NCBI GenBank assembly: GCA_033344895.1
Contig: JAWPMN010000001.1
Coordinates: 3,852,001 to 3,916,000 of the forward strand
Direction: 5' to 3'
Length of the DNA: 64,000 nt
Source of the DNA: Alphaproteobacteria bacterium
Lineage (GTDB): Bacteria > Pseudomonadota > Alphaproteobacteria > UBA8366 > Aestuariispiraceae
Both the position numbers and the translations under genes were made by a program. Below the pieces are notes generated by a model, which was not told the origin of the DNA, did not search any database, and saw only the letters and a list, made by a program, of their open reading frames with translations. Of the stretch, positions 55,220-62,567 are shown piece after piece. Each line of letters opens with the position of its first letter. The stretch's first letter is position 1.

Positions 55220-55250
55220 ATGCTACAAGTTAAAGTGAACTTTAGGTCAA
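55220..55250 (-). promoter_or_regulatory. MerR-type promoter with 19-bp spacer and palindromic operator
   Basis: On the minus strand TTGACC (55250-55245) and TAGCAT (55225-55220) are separated by 19 bp. The spacer holds the palindrome TAAAGTGAACTTTA (55231-55244, 6-2-6). An overlong spacer with a dyad is the hallmark of promoters untwisted by MerR-family activators. It drives the DUF2938 gene, and the regulator gene is divergent at 55263. Confidence 0.78.
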
Positions 55251-55262
55251 GAGGGATAGATC

Positions 55263-55697
55263 ATGCCCGTCGATATCGCTGTCCTGGCACGCGCTTCGGG
55301 ATTGCCGGCGTCGACATTGCGGTTTTATGAAGAAAAGGGGCTGATCGAATCCATCGGCCGCCGGGGCCTGCGAAGGGTGTTCGACGACGACACGCTGGAG
55401 CGCCTGTCTCTGATTGCCCTTGGTCGGATTGCCGGTTTCAGCCTGGATGAAATACGCGCCATGTTCGGGCCGGATGGGGCGCCTCGGATCGACCGCACCA
55501 GACTGTCCGACAGGGCCGACGAATTGGACAGGCACATTGAGGATCTGACGTCATTGCGCGACGGCCTGAGACACGCGGCGGCGTGCCCGGCACCGAACCA
55601 CATGGCCTGTCCGACATTCCGGCGGATGGTAAGGCGGGCCGGGGCCGCGCAGGCGCGCGGGCTGGACATGCCACGTGCAGGTCGCCCGACCTTCTGA
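55263..55697 (+). CDS. MerR family transcriptional regulator
   Basis: This 144-residue regulator has an N-terminal winged HTH (DIAVLARASGLPASTLRFYEE, then RRGLRRVFDDDTLERLSLIA), a coiled-coil dimer helix (about 80-110) and a short effector region ending CPAPNHMACPTFRRMV. Two cysteines there (CPAPNHMAC) could sense a metal, oxidant or thiol-reactive compound. It is divergent from the DUF2938 gene whose promoter carries a MerR-type operator. The inducer is not predictable. Confidence 0.88.
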   Translation: MPVDIAVLARASGLPASTLRFYEEKGLIESIGRRGLRRVFDDDTLERLSLIALGRIAGFSLDEIRAMFGPDGAPRIDRTRLSDRADELDRHIEDLTSLRDGLRHAAACPAPNHMACPTFRRMVRRAGAAQARGLDMPRAGRPTF

Positions 55698-55799
55698 CAG
55701 GCGAACCAGTTCAAGGATTTGTGGCGGGCTAACACGGCCGCGGCAGCGTACCGGAACGATGGTCGCCATTTGGGCCGGGACGACATTTCACCTCATATC

Positions 55800-56046
55800 G
55801 ACCCGCCCGAACCCCCTGTCCTTTCGACTGCGACAGCGATCGGGCACAATGTGCTACATCGGCATGAATTGGGCGAAGCAATGAATGCGGCGCATCGCGC
55901 CCGTGCCGAGGTTGCCAAGGCGCCACAGGACACCTTCTGCGGCGGCTACGCCGGATACTTCCGGGCTCCTGACGGCGATTGTGTGGAACCCCCAATTGCT
56001 GCCAGTGGAGCCTGATCCGAGATTGTTCGGCATCAATGGTGAACCG
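55800..56046 (+). pseudogene. Remnant of a VOC (glyoxalase-like) gene
   Basis: One frame reads IGHNVLHRHELGEAMNAAH, then APQDTFCGGYAGYFRAPDGD. This is the second half of a VOC/glyoxalase-fold protein (family pattern QDTFWGGYAGYFxDPDGH). The expected continuation VWNPQLLPVEPD follows in another frame, so there is a frameshift near 55978. The N-terminal half is missing. It lies beside the tRNA-Ser island and was probably broken during nearby rearrangement. Confidence 0.65.
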
Positions 56047-56067
56047 TGGGGCCATTCGGTGGTCAAA

Positions 56068-56125
56068 TGGCGGACAGGGTGGGATTCGAACCCACGTTAC
56101 GGTTTCCCGTACGCCGGTTTTCAAG
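56068..56125 (-). pseudogene. 3' half of a split tRNA-Ser(UGA) gene
   Basis: On the minus strand the sequence runs from anticodon loop CTTGAAA (56125-56119) through ACCGG, the long variable arm, T-arm GGGTTCGAATCCC, acceptor CCTGTCC, discriminator G and CCA (56070-56068). No 5' half precedes it. The matching 5' half (acceptor GGACAGG) is at 58353-58391, and the acceptor strands of the two halves pair perfectly. They therefore come from one gene cut at the anticodon loop. Confidence 0.88.
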
Positions 56126-56247
56126 TTTACAATCAATGAACTTTATACATCTTGGTTCTTTTCGATGTAACTGAAGTATTTTCAAAAATCAGTTTCTTGT
56201 CTTGACCGATAAGCCGTAGGAAAATATGCGTAGCTCTAGCACTGCTA

Positions 56248-56269
56248 CTTACGAATTGCTTACGGAGAC
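56248..56269. repeat. Two 11-bp direct repeats, probable integrase arm sites
   Basis: CTTACGAATTG and CTTACGGAGAC follow each other at an 11-bp period, directly upstream of the integrase relic and 120 bp from the left core. A related copy (CTTACGACTTG) lies near the right end at 58229-58239. This arrangement is typical of arm-type binding sites on both sides of an attachment core. Confidence 0.6.
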
Positions 56270-56273
56270 TGCC

Positions 56274-56405
56274 ATGAGCGGCAAACCGAATCGAGCAAAA
56301 CTCGCCAAAGGCTAGATGGATCGGATCAAAGCTAGGGCCAAGGTCGATTTCTATTGGGATGGCTGAGTGAAGCGGTTTGGCTTGAGAAGCACTCCTACCG
56401 GCAGC
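56274..56405 (+). pseudogene. Relic of a P4-type tyrosine integrase (N-terminal arm-binding domain)
   Basis: Starting at an ATG with GGAGA upstream, the frame reads MSGKPNRAKLAKG-stop-MDRIKARAKVDFYWDG-stop-VKRFGLRSTPTGS. The part KVDFYWDG..VKRFGLRSTPTGS matches the DUF4102 arm-binding domain of P4-like integrases (pattern FxWDxxLKGFGLRVxPxG). Two in-frame stops and loss of the catalytic part show that it is dead. No further integrase sequence is recognisable up to 56700. Confidence 0.68.
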
Positions 56406-56703
56406 CTAGCCGCATACAATCGTGACAAGATGTCGAGCATTGATCGAGCAAGTTTCCGACCGCCGCATCGGCGCACCTGGAGCTACTCTTCTCGATACAG
56501 CTGCCTCAGCTACTTTTGATTCATTGCAATTCCCACACGTGCCAACTGCGGATGCAGACGCCGATGACAAAAACGCCGTTCTCCCCGTGGCACGGCGCGG
56601 GGGCTGAGTCTTCTCCCTACCTTGCGCAACTGACGCTTGTAGATCGACAAGATTTACCTCAAAATTTCATGCACCGTAAACTTATGCAGCGGAGGGGATA
56701 GAC

Positions 56704-57453
56704 GTGGCCACTGAATTCAATTTGCCAGGCTCGTCTTTTGAAGAGATTCAAAAGATACTTAAGGGATACAACAATGCTCCGGAGCAAGCGTCTCTCGACC
56801 AGCTATCGAAACTGACAGGGCTTCACGGAACGGTAATCAGTAGGAACAACAAATTCCTCTCGGACATCGGACTCATCGCGGGTGGGATGAAAAAAACTGC
56901 GACCGAGTTGGGCAAGAAGCTCGGACGTGCCCTCGAACATAAGCAGATTGCCGATGCCGAAGGCTATTGGAAGGAGGCCGTTCAGACCAACGAAAAGGTT
57001 GCCGGACTTGTTACGACAGTGCGCATCAAAGACGGCATGACGGAAGGCGATTTCTCCGCACACGTGCTGTACGTCTCCGGCCAAAAGAACAACTCAGGAA
57101 ACAAGACCGGTGCTCGCTGTGTTGTTGATGTCTTGCTCGCCGCCAAACTACTTCAGGAGGAAAATGGTAAGCTGGTTGTGTCTTCGGCACCGGCGAAGGA
57201 GATATCCGAGGGGCTCAACCCCACTATTCCAGCAGCAACGCAACCGGGCGCATCGGATAACGGATATAGCAACGGAGTTGGGGCCCAATCGCCGCTTCCT
57301 CTACCATCCCTGCCGTCGGTTCCGCAGACGGGAGCCTTGACGCCGCAAATCGCAATCAACATTCAACTACACCTCCCGGAAACAGACAATGCAGAGGTGT
57401 ACGAGAAGCTGTTCAAAGCTCTACGCGAACACCTCCTTAGGCCGCAGGCGTGA
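56704..57453 (+). CDS. Winged-helix-like protein of island module (function unknown)
   Basis: This 249-residue cytoplasmic protein starts at GTG with GGAGGGG 6 nt upstream. Residues about 5-85 look like a winged-helix domain (LDQLSKLTGLHGTVISRNNK, then GMKKTATELGKKLGRALEHK). A second folded part (about 90-165) contains TVRIKDGMTEGDFSAHVLYV and TGARCVVDVLLAAKLL. A Pro/Ser-rich linker (about 180-215) leads to a conserved-looking tail, INIQLHLPETDNAEVYEKLF. The layout resembles DUF5343-type proteins, but I am not sure of the family. The HEPN-like gene starts 4 bp after its stop, so they act as a pair. Confidence 0.7.
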   Translation: MATEFNLPGSSFEEIQKILKGYNNAPEQASLDQLSKLTGLHGTVISRNNKFLSDIGLIAGGMKKTATELGKKLGRALEHKQIADAEGYWKEAVQTNEKVAGLVTTVRIKDGMTEGDFSAHVLYVSGQKNNSGNKTGARCVVDVLLAAKLLQEENGKLVVSSAPAKEISEGLNPTIPAATQPGASDNGYSNGVGAQSPLPLPSLPSVPQTGALTPQIAINIQLHLPETDNAEVYEKLFKALREHLLRPQA

Positions 57454-57456
57454 GCG

Positions 57457-57975
57457 ATGAGTTTGGAAGACTGGACTACGCGGGCAAGTAAGGCGCGCCG
57501 CGCGGCGCATCAAGCCTTGTCGAAGCACGAAAGCGCCGCCTCGCGTGTCGTACTGTTGGAGGATTTGACCAAAAGCTTGTCGGGCACACCCGTTGACGTG
57601 CAGGATTACTTCAGTGAAGCAATCGCGTGTCTCGAAGGTGAGTTATATCGATCGGGTATCGTACTTGCTTGGGCGGGACACTTCCACGTGTTCTCGGAGC
57701 GGTGCTATCAGAAGCATGAATCTGGCATTCGAGCCGCCCGCCCAAAGTGGACTTTCAAAGACCTGCCAGAGCTGAAAGAATCCGTTGCAGAATCCCACTT
57801 TCTTATCGTCGCCAAGGATGTGAAGTTTACGACCAAGGCCCAGCTTCGAATACTCGATGGGCAGCTATCTCTGCGAAATCAATGCGCTCATCCGACGCTC
57901 TACCGCCCGAGCATGAATGCCGCCATCGGGTACGTTGACGACATGATCCGGCAGACACTCTCATATATCCCGTGA
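57457..57975 (+). CDS. HEPN-like protein with Rx4H motif (putative RNase/toxin)
   Basis: This 172-residue all-helical protein carries R-NQCA-H (R140 to H145) in LSLRNQCAHPTLYR. Rx4-6H is the catalytic signature of HEPN ribonucleases found in toxins, Abi systems and CRISPR Csm6/Csx1. Helices around 46-85 (DVQDYFSEAIACLEGELY) and 120-165 fit the four-helix HEPN bundle. It is the second gene of the island pair. Together with a DNA-binding-like first protein this suggests a toxin-antitoxin or abortive-infection unit; that function is inferred, not shown. Confidence 0.68.
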   Translation: MSLEDWTTRASKARRAAHQALSKHESAASRVVLLEDLTKSLSGTPVDVQDYFSEAIACLEGELYRSGIVLAWAGHFHVFSERCYQKHESGIRAARPKWTFKDLPELKESVAESHFLIVAKDVKFTTKAQLRILDGQLSLRNQCAHPTLYRPSMNAAIGYVDDMIRQTLSYIP

Positions 57976-58127
57976 TCGTCCTTAGCAAAATTTAAGTCGC
58001 CCGAGGGTGGCATTCTTCATGCGTCACACGCCTTTGACACAAGGCATCCCAGCACTTCCGGAAAGGCAGACGTATTGGCCGGTATGCCCTCACAATCCCG
58101 CAGGAAGGCAAGTAAGGCTGGCAATAC

Positions 58128-58217
58128 TGGCGGAAGCGGTGGGATTCGAACCCACGAACGGGTTTCCCCGTTGCTGGTTTTCAAGACCAGTGCCTTCAAC
58201 CACTCGGCCACGCTTCC
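58128..58217 (-). tRNA. tRNA-Ser (anticodon UGA), intact copy inside the island
   Basis: This 90-nt gene includes encoded CCA. Acceptor strands GGAAGCG and CGCTTCC pair. Anticodon stem CTGGT/ACCAG encloses loop CTTGAAA (anticodon TGA), a long class II variable arm follows and the T-arm has GGGTTCGAATCCC. Its 5' portion (33 bp, 58179-58211) is identical to the 5' half of the split gene at 58353-58385. It lies about 135 bp from the right island border and probably supplies the UCA-reading tRNA that the split gene no longer makes. Confidence 0.96.
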
Positions 58218-58352
58218 GTCTTTTGCCGCTTACGACTTGCTTGTCAGTGAGAAAATACCTGAAAGCTGAGTCTGTATGGCGTACCTAGAACCCTCTGTAA
58301 AAAATAGCAATATTCTTGCTTCAAAATTGACTGCAGACTTTAGCGCTTAAGC

Positions 58353-58391
58353 TTTCAAGACCAGTGCCTTCAACCACTCGGCCACCTGTCC
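58353..58391 (-). pseudogene. 5' half of the split tRNA-Ser(UGA) gene
   Basis: On the minus strand it starts GGACAGG (58391-58385), runs through the D-arm (TGGCCGAGTGGTTGAAGGC) and ends with the anticodon loop CTTGAAA (58359-58353). Unrelated AT-rich sequence follows. The acceptor strand pairs with the 3' half at 56068-56125. The anticodon stem made by joining the halves would have one G-U pair, so the 5' half may have exchanged a few bases with the intact copy. Confidence 0.88.
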
Positions 58392-58455
58392 GCATGCCGT
58401 ATCGGGCGCGGGTGATTACCATCATTGCGCAGCGGCAAGCAAGTCCAAGCGGCTC

Positions 58456-60051
58456 CTATTTGCCCTGGACCGGCAGTTTAAGCTGCTCAAGGGATTCCAC
58501 CGGCTCACCGAAGTAGGGGCCGTTGCAAAGGGCACCCTCGATCTTGGACAGCAGCCGTGCCCCGGCCGCCTCAAGAACGCCTTCGAACACGATGCGAATT
58601 CCGTATTCCCGGCAGCGTGCCACCATATTCGCCATCATGGGCAGGCCACGCTTCAACTGGTCCAGATTGACCACGAAACTGGGGTCCAGAAGGATGTAAT
58701 CGGCGGGAATGGCTTCCAGCTTCTCCGCCGTCACGGCACCGACATCTCGGCCGTACAGTGCGATGGCAAAGCCTGCGCGGCGCAGAATGTCGAGTGCCTG
58801 CACCTTCTCCCATGGAATCCGGTCCAGACCGTTGAGGCGCAGGATGACCATGCGCTGTGGCGCCTTGTGGCGGAAATCCAGCAGCATCCGGATCACTTCC
58901 GGCTCCAGCAGGGACCGGATCGCCACGTTGACCGATACGCCGACATCGTCCAGCGCCTCATGGGTCAGGATATAGCGGCACTGGGCGGTATCGACCTTGG
59001 TGCGCAGGTCGTCGTCGCCATCCGTCAGCTTCAGAATCTCTGCTGCGCCCAGCCCGTCATCGTCCAGATTGGCCCGGAACTCCGATGTCAGGTGATGCGT
59101 GGTCCACTTTGCAATGTCGCAGACCGGTGAGAAGGCGCAGGTCAGCACGTCATCTTCGAGGCAGCGCATCAGCAGGGCCGTGCGCGTCTCCTTGCGGTCG
59201 AGATAGGAGGCCTGGCTGTCCGCCAGCGTATCGAAGATGACCGCATCGATGCCGGTATCCGCAAACTCGTCGACCGCGTGTTCCAGCGCAGTGCGAACGT
59301 CGCCGATATCCATCGTCTCGGCGTCAAGAGCGACCGTCGAGGCATCGACTTTCAGGGCCTGTCCGCCCGGATCCACATCCTTGGCGTAGCTTTCAAGCTC
59401 GGTGCGCAGTCCTGACATGTCGGCGTTGCGATCGTGGACAAGCCCGTATTTGCCGCGATCAACCCGCCCCAGGGAGTCGCCGCCGACGCTTTCCGCCTTC
59501 AGGCGGCTTTCGACACGGTCCGTGAACCGGCGAACGTCCTCCGGACTCAGCCCCGGGATCGACCCCAGGCGTCCGACATCGCCGATATCCAGGAAGGTCA
59601 TGTCGATATCGCGATCGTTCTCGGCGGCATCCTGGATTGCGCGTTCCACCGCGCCGACGAAGCCCTCACGGGAGTTCTTCGATTGCGGCCCGTACTCCAT
59701 GTCCGGGTCCTGGACGAAGTTCAGGCGATACAACTCGTTGAAGGTCTGCGGCTTGCCGGTGACCTCGAACCCGCTGACAGACCCCGTCCGTCCGTCGCGC
59801 ATGAAGAACAGGCTTTTCGGCAGAAACTCGCGCAGGGCCGCCTGGACCAGGATTTCACTGATGGCGAACTGGGATTCCTCGGCGGCGAATTCTGCAACGG
59901 AGCGGCCCTCCAGGTCGGACAGATTGGTACCGAGCCAACGGTCCGCATTGCCCCGTGCCATGGCGATGCGACCGCTCTCGTCGATGTAAAGCTGAAACGT
60001 CCGACGTTCCGCTTCGCTATCGCCATCCTGTCCGCTCATCCGCGGGTCCAT
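58456..60051 (-). CDS. PAS-domain protein with probable degenerate GGDEF/EAL-like region
   Basis: This 531-residue soluble protein has an N-terminal PAS-like domain (about 18-130; FQLYIDESGRIAMARGNADR). A middle region (DMTFLDIGDVGRLGSIPG, RGKYGLV) has the layout of a GGDEF domain without the motif. The C-terminal region (about 315-525) has SVNVAIRSLLEPEV, RMVILRLNGLDRIPW and YILLDPSFVV like an EAL barrel. No EAL catalytic triad or metal residues are visible, so it would be a sensor or binding protein rather than an enzyme. The ATG at 60051 is chosen over a TTG further upstream. Confidence 0.68.
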   Translation of the reverse strand: MDPRMSGQDGDSEAERRTFQLYIDESGRIAMARGNADRWLGTNLSDLEGRSVAEFAAEESQFAISEILVQAALREFLPKSLFFMRDGRTGSVSGFEVTGKPQTFNELYRLNFVQDPDMEYGPQSKNSREGFVGAVERAIQDAAENDRDIDMTFLDIGDVGRLGSIPGLSPEDVRRFTDRVESRLKAESVGGDSLGRVDRGKYGLVHDRNADMSGLRTELESYAKDVDPGGQALKVDASTVALDAETMDIGDVRTALEHAVDEFADTGIDAVIFDTLADSQASYLDRKETRTALLMRCLEDDVLTCAFSPVCDIAKWTTHHLTSEFRANLDDDGLGAAEILKLTDGDDDLRTKVDTAQCRYILTHEALDDVGVSVNVAIRSLLEPEVIRMLLDFRHKAPQRMVILRLNGLDRIPWEKVQALDILRRAGFAIALYGRDVGAVTAEKLEAIPADYILLDPSFVVNLDQLKRGLPMMANMVARCREYGIRIVFEGVLEAAGARLLSKIEGALCNGPYFGEPVESLEQLKLPVQGK

Positions 60052-60268
60052 GCCTAGGAAGTTATCACCCTGCCGTCCTATAGCTGAGTTACACCAGACC
60101 GTAGCGTCAGGCAAATGCCCCGGCCGCGATTCGCGTGCCTTTGTTGCCGCCGTCTGGGAATTGCGGCCAAAAAAGGATGTTTTTCAGAAGGATGTAGACA
60201 TCCCTTGTGGTGAGGTTCCGGATTGGCGTAAGCCTGTCTGTCGGCAACTCAATCGAAAAAATCCGGTG

Positions 60269-61465
60269 ATGCGAAATCTTCTCCTGGCTGTAACCGCAAT
60301 GGCGAGTGTTTGGGCAAGCCCGACCGTCGCTTCCGCCCAATCCAACGACTTCGCAACCTGGCTCGACGGGGTCCGTAGCGAGGCGCTCGCCAAGGGGCTC
60401 AAAGGGTCAACTCTGGATTTGGCGCTGAATGATCTGCAGCCGATCGAGCGTGTTCTGGAACTGGACCGTCGCCAGCCGGAATTCACCCGGACGTTCTGGG
60501 GCTATCTGGATTCCTTCGTGACCGAAGACCGGATTACCCGCGGGCGCGCGCTGCTGCAGCAGCATGCAGGATTGCTGCGCGACGTGGCAGACAAATACGG
60601 GGTTCAGCCACGCTTTCTTGTCGCCTTCTGGGGGATGGAGACCAATTTCGGGGATTATACGGGCGGCTTCCCGGTGATCGGCGCGGTTGCCACGCTCGCC
60701 CATGATGCGCGGCGTTCGGAGTTTTTCCGTGCCGAGTTGTTCCATGCCCTGACGATTCTCGATCAGGGCCATATTGCCGCTTCGAACATGAAGGGCAGCT
60801 GGGCGGGGGCCATGGGGCAGCCGCAGTTCATGCCGTCGACCTTCACCGGCTACGCCACGGACGGCGACGGGGACGGCCGCAAGGACATCTGGAACAGCTT
60901 GCCGGATGTGTTTGCTTCGGCGGCGAACTATCTGTCCCAGATCGGCTGGGACGACACCGAAACCTGGGGCCGGGAAGTCCGACTTCCCGACGGCTTCGAT
61001 CTGGAGGCCGCGGACTTGTCGGTCCGAAAGCATATTTCCGAGTGGCAGTCGCTCGGTGTGCGGCGGGCCAACGGGGCGGATTTACCGGTAGCCGATATCG
61101 AAGGCGCCATCGTTCTGCCGGCCGGCGTCAACGGACCCGCCTTTCTGGTCTATGGCAATTTCGAAGCCATCATGACCTGGAACCGCTCCGTCTACTACGC
61201 CCTGGCCGTCGGTCATCTGTCGGACCGGTTGATTGGGCTGGGGAACCTGGTGGCGAAGCGGCCGGCGAACGAAAAACCTTTGCACCGGGACGACATCATC
61301 GACCTGCAGGAGCGCCTTACGGCGGCGGGATTCGATACCGGGGAGCCGGACGGCATGGTCGGACCGATGACACGCGGCGCGGTGAAGGCCTATCAGAAGT
61401 CCCGTGGTCTTCCGCCGGACGGGTATCCGACCCATGAGTTGCTGAATACCCTGAGGGGAGGGTGA
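60269..61465 (+). CDS. Lytic murein transglycosylase (MltB-like) with peptidoglycan-binding domain
   Basis: This 398-residue periplasmic enzyme cleaves glycan strands of peptidoglycan with formation of 1,6-anhydro-MurNAc. A signal peptide (LLLAVTAMASVWASPTVASA) precedes the SLT_2/MltB-like domain. The catalytic Glu is in AFWGMETNFGDYTGGFPVIG (near 130), and GAMGQPQFMPSTF and DIWNSLPDVFASAANYL are typical of this branch. A C-terminal PG_binding_1 domain (RDDIIDLQERLTAAGFDTG) ends the protein. The ATG at 60269 is the one that yields a signal peptide. rlpA starts 6 bp later. Confidence 0.92.
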   Translation: MRNLLLAVTAMASVWASPTVASAQSNDFATWLDGVRSEALAKGLKGSTLDLALNDLQPIERVLELDRRQPEFTRTFWGYLDSFVTEDRITRGRALLQQHAGLLRDVADKYGVQPRFLVAFWGMETNFGDYTGGFPVIGAVATLAHDARRSEFFRAELFHALTILDQGHIAASNMKGSWAGAMGQPQFMPSTFTGYATDGDGDGRKDIWNSLPDVFASAANYLSQIGWDDTETWGREVRLPDGFDLEAADLSVRKHISEWQSLGVRRANGADLPVADIEGAIVLPAGVNGPAFLVYGNFEAIMTWNRSVYYALAVGHLSDRLIGLGNLVAKRPANEKPLHRDDIIDLQERLTAAGFDTGEPDGMVGPMTRGAVKAYQKSRGLPPDGYPTHELLNTLRGG

Positions 61466-61471
61466 GTCTGA

Positions 61472-62464
61472 ATGCCCAATGCCATCGCACGGTTCGCGCT
61501 GCTACTGGTCCTGCTGCTCCCTGGCGCGTGTGCGGAACTGTCCTTCCTGTCCCAGGCGTCCAAATCCGTCGGTAATGCCGTGGTGCCGCCATCCGCCGAC
61601 CCGCAGATGCCGGAGCTCGGTGCGGCGTACAAGGTCGGAAAGCCGTATCAGATCAAGAATATATGGTATTATCCTAAAGAAGATTTCAGCTATGTCGAAG
61701 AAGGCATTGCTTCCTGGTATGGTCCCGGATTTCACGGCAAGCACACTGCCAACGGCGCCATTTTCGACGAAAATCGGGTGTCCGCCGCCCACCGCACCCT
61801 GCCGCTGCCTTCCATGGTGCGCGTCACCAATCTGGAAAACGGGCGGTCGCTGAAGATCATCGTCAATGACCGGGGGCCCTTCGCCCACAGCCGGATCATC
61901 GATGTGTCGCGCCGTGCGGCCCAGCTTCTGGGGTTCGAAGTGAAGGGAACCGCCCTGGTCCGGGTTGAGGTGCTGGAGGCGGAGAGCCGCAAGCTGGCCG
62001 CCGCCGTTTCCGGTGGCCCGGCCTTCGTTCAGGCGTCCAGGCCTGAACCGCCGCCGCCGCAATCGGCGCCCACCGGCGCGGTGGCTGGAGAAGACTTGTC
62101 CGCGCCGCCAGGGACGGCTTCATCGACGGTGCAGCAGGCGGAACTGCCGCGCGAAGAAGTGCCGATCGAGCGCCCGGAGGCCGACGCGCGCATCGAATCC
62201 GATCTGGAGGTGGTGCCGGTGACACCCGACCCCTCGGTCTACATCCAGGCCGGTGCCTTCGGACAGTTTCACAATGCCGACCGCGCGCGGGTCTCGCTCA
62301 GCTATCTCGGGCCGATCATCGTGGAAGAGATTACGCGATCGTCCACCCCGCTATACCGTGTCCGACTAGGCCCGCTGAAGGATGACGAAAGACTGGAATC
62401 GCTGCTGGTCGCGGTGATCGAGGCGGGCTATACGGACGCGCAGATCGTGGTCAACAAGAATTAG
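61472..62464 (+). CDS. rlpA: Septal ring lytic transglycosylase RlpA with SPOR domain
   Basis: RlpA cleaves peptidoglycan lacking stem peptides at the septum. This 330-residue protein has an N-terminal signal with LLLLPGAC, a non-canonical lipobox in front of a Cys, so it may be a lipoprotein. The double-psi beta-barrel (about 75-170) shows ASWYGPGFHGKHTANGAIFD and VNDRGPFAHSRIIDVSRRAA, with the catalytic Asp and His. A Pro/Glu-rich linker and a C-terminal SPOR domain (VYIQAGAFGQFHNADRAR) follow; the latter binds denuded glycan. It is the middle gene of a cell-wall cluster. Confidence 0.93.
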   Translation: MPNAIARFALLLVLLLPGACAELSFLSQASKSVGNAVVPPSADPQMPELGAAYKVGKPYQIKNIWYYPKEDFSYVEEGIASWYGPGFHGKHTANGAIFDENRVSAAHRTLPLPSMVRVTNLENGRSLKIIVNDRGPFAHSRIIDVSRRAAQLLGFEVKGTALVRVEVLEAESRKLAAAVSGGPAFVQASRPEPPPPQSAPTGAVAGEDLSAPPGTASSTVQQAELPREEVPIERPEADARIESDLEVVPVTPDPSVYIQAGAFGQFHNADRARVSLSYLGPIIVEEITRSSTPLYRVRLGPLKDDERLESLLVAVIEAGYTDAQIVVNKN

Positions 62465-62567
62465 CCCCAATCGGACCGCGATCCTGCCTGGATTTCACAC
62501 GATACGATGGGGCAAACTGGCGACCGTCGCCACCCGAACGATCAGACTCGCCGAATTTGGAGGAAGG

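Larger units (their letters stand above)
56119..58359. mobile_element. Decayed integrative island inserted in the anticodon loop of tRNA-Ser(UGA)
   Basis: The island is bounded by the same 7 bp, CTTGAAA on the minus strand (56119-56125 and 58353-58359), which is the complete anticodon loop of tRNA-Ser(UGA) and a plausible tyrosine-integrase crossover core. Inside are an integrase relic near the left end, 11-bp direct repeats (56248-56269), a similar site CTTACGACTTG near the right end (58229-58239), a two-gene cargo and a complete tRNA-Ser(UGA). The DNA is visibly AT-richer than its surroundings. Because the host gene is split, the internal tRNA probably replaces its function. With no intact integrase the island should be immobile by itself. 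Confidence 0.8.
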
